In this document: in pieces, positions 5,663-6,088 of the stretch | Position numbering within the stretch: the stretch's first letter is position 1 | How the letters are laid out: each line of letters starts with the position of its first letter | Assembly (NCBI GenBank): GCA_019247755.1 | Contig: JAFBAM010000284.1 | Span: 1 to 6,088, forward strand | Direction of reading: 5' to 3' | From: Sphingomonas sp. | GTDB lineage: Bacteria > Pseudomonadota > Alphaproteobacteria > Sphingomonadales > Sphingomonadaceae | Length of the DNA stretch: 6,088 bases | Made by a program: the position numbers and the translations under genes | The notes under the pieces: generated by a model | The model's database searches: none | Seen by the model: only the letters and a program-made list of their open reading frames with translations | Told to the model about the DNA's origin: nothing

Positions 5663-6085
5663 ATGACGCGAACGATCGATATCGAGGCGCTGTGCGCCGA
5701 CAAGGGCCTTCGCATCACCGAGCAGCGCAAGACCATCGCGCGGGTGCTCGGTGACAGCGAGGACCACCCGGACGTCGAGACTCTTCACGCCCGAGCCTCC
5801 GCGGTCGACCCCAACATCTCGATCGCGACGGTCTACCGTACCGTGCGCCTGTTCGAGGAAGCGGGAATCCTCGAGCGGCATGAGTTCGGTGACGGCCGCT
5901 CAAGGTACGAGGCGGCGTCCGAAGCGCATCACGACCATCTGATCGACGTCGAGACCGGCAATGTGATCGAGTTCGTCGATGACGAGCTGGAGATGCTGCA
6001 GAGAAGGATCGCCGAAAAGCTCGGCTTCCGTCTCGTCGACCATCGCATGGAGCTTTACGGCGTCTCCCTCAATCGCGACCGCTGA
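5663..6085 (+). CDS. fur: Fur family metal-responsive transcriptional repressor
   Basis: A 140-residue Fur-type repressor that, when metal-loaded, binds operators of iron (or, in some alphaproteobacteria, manganese) uptake genes. The N-terminal winged helix (1-83) includes the recognition helix ISIATVYRTV (52-61). Aligned by eye to Pseudomonas aeruginosa Fur with a constant offset of three, all ligands of both metal sites are present: H89, D91, E110 and H127 for one, and H35, E83, H92 and E103 for the other. The structural CxxC pair is absent: HHDHLIDVETG (89-99) has Asp where Fur normally has Cys. This is common in alphaproteobacterial Fur/Mur proteins, so Fe versus Mn specificity cannot be decided. 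It lacks the His-rich haem-binding pattern of Irr. ATG 5663 has only a weak GGGCGA nearby. It probably reads from the mucR promoter or its own weak one; the stop falls three bases before the window end. Confidence 0.92.
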   Translation: MTRTIDIEALCADKGLRITEQRKTIARVLGDSEDHPDVETLHARASAVDPNISIATVYRTVRLFEEAGILERHEFGDGRSRYEAASEAHHDHLIDVETGNVIEFVDDELEMLQRRIAEKLGFRLVDHRMELYGVSLNRDR

Positions 6086-6088
6086 GCC

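Noticed and set aside
1..6088. Mobile elements, CRISPR arrays, toxin-antitoxin or defence genes
   Set aside because: No transposase, integrase, repeat array, tRNA or defence-type domain was seen in any frame. All genes belong to core metabolic, tRNA-modification or regulatory families.

Overview
The window is a compact, gene-dense stretch of high-GC chromosome in which all nine genes lie on the + strand. It looks like an alphaproteobacterium, most likely a sphingomonad. This is inferred from the MucR/Ros-type regulator, the alphaproteobacterial Fur lacking a CxxC motif, the order nfu-tsaB-rimI-mucR-fur, and codon use rich in third-position G/C. No mobile element, CRISPR array, tRNA or rRNA is visible, and no intergenic gap exceeds about 125 bases.

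Bases 1-2709 are a valine (branched-chain) catabolic operon: a 5'-truncated 3-hydroxyisobutyryl-CoA hydrolase, an enoyl-CoA hydratase and 3-hydroxyisobutyrate dehydrogenase (mmsB). Together they would carry methacrylyl-CoA through 3-hydroxyisobutyryl-CoA and free 3-hydroxyisobutyrate to methylmalonate semialdehyde. The acyl-CoA dehydrogenase and mmsA partners would be expected upstream, outside the window. Ten bases after mmsB, behind a strong ribosome binding site, is a small lipoprotein-type class II cytochrome c (2720-3286), which is the least expected member of the cluster.

Bases 3297-5066 hold housekeeping genes: an Nfu-type Fe-S cluster carrier, then tsaB (t6A tRNA modification) overlapping rimI (N-terminal acetyltransferase) by one base. 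Small GC-rich hairpins sit in front of nfu and in front of tsaB.

Bases 5067-6085 hold two regulators. The 122-base gap before mucR is AT-rich and carries a good sigma70-like promoter overlapping an 8-bp palindrome. The mucR gene encodes a single-zinc-finger Ros/MucR protein and is followed by fur, a Fur-family metalloregulator with both regulatory metal sites intact but no structural cysteine pair.

Overall this is ordinary core genome. I found no convincing undescribed system. The items worth a second look are the cytochrome placed in the valine operon, the hairpin before nfu, the mucR promoter/palindrome, and small departures from family norms in RimI, MucR and Fur.
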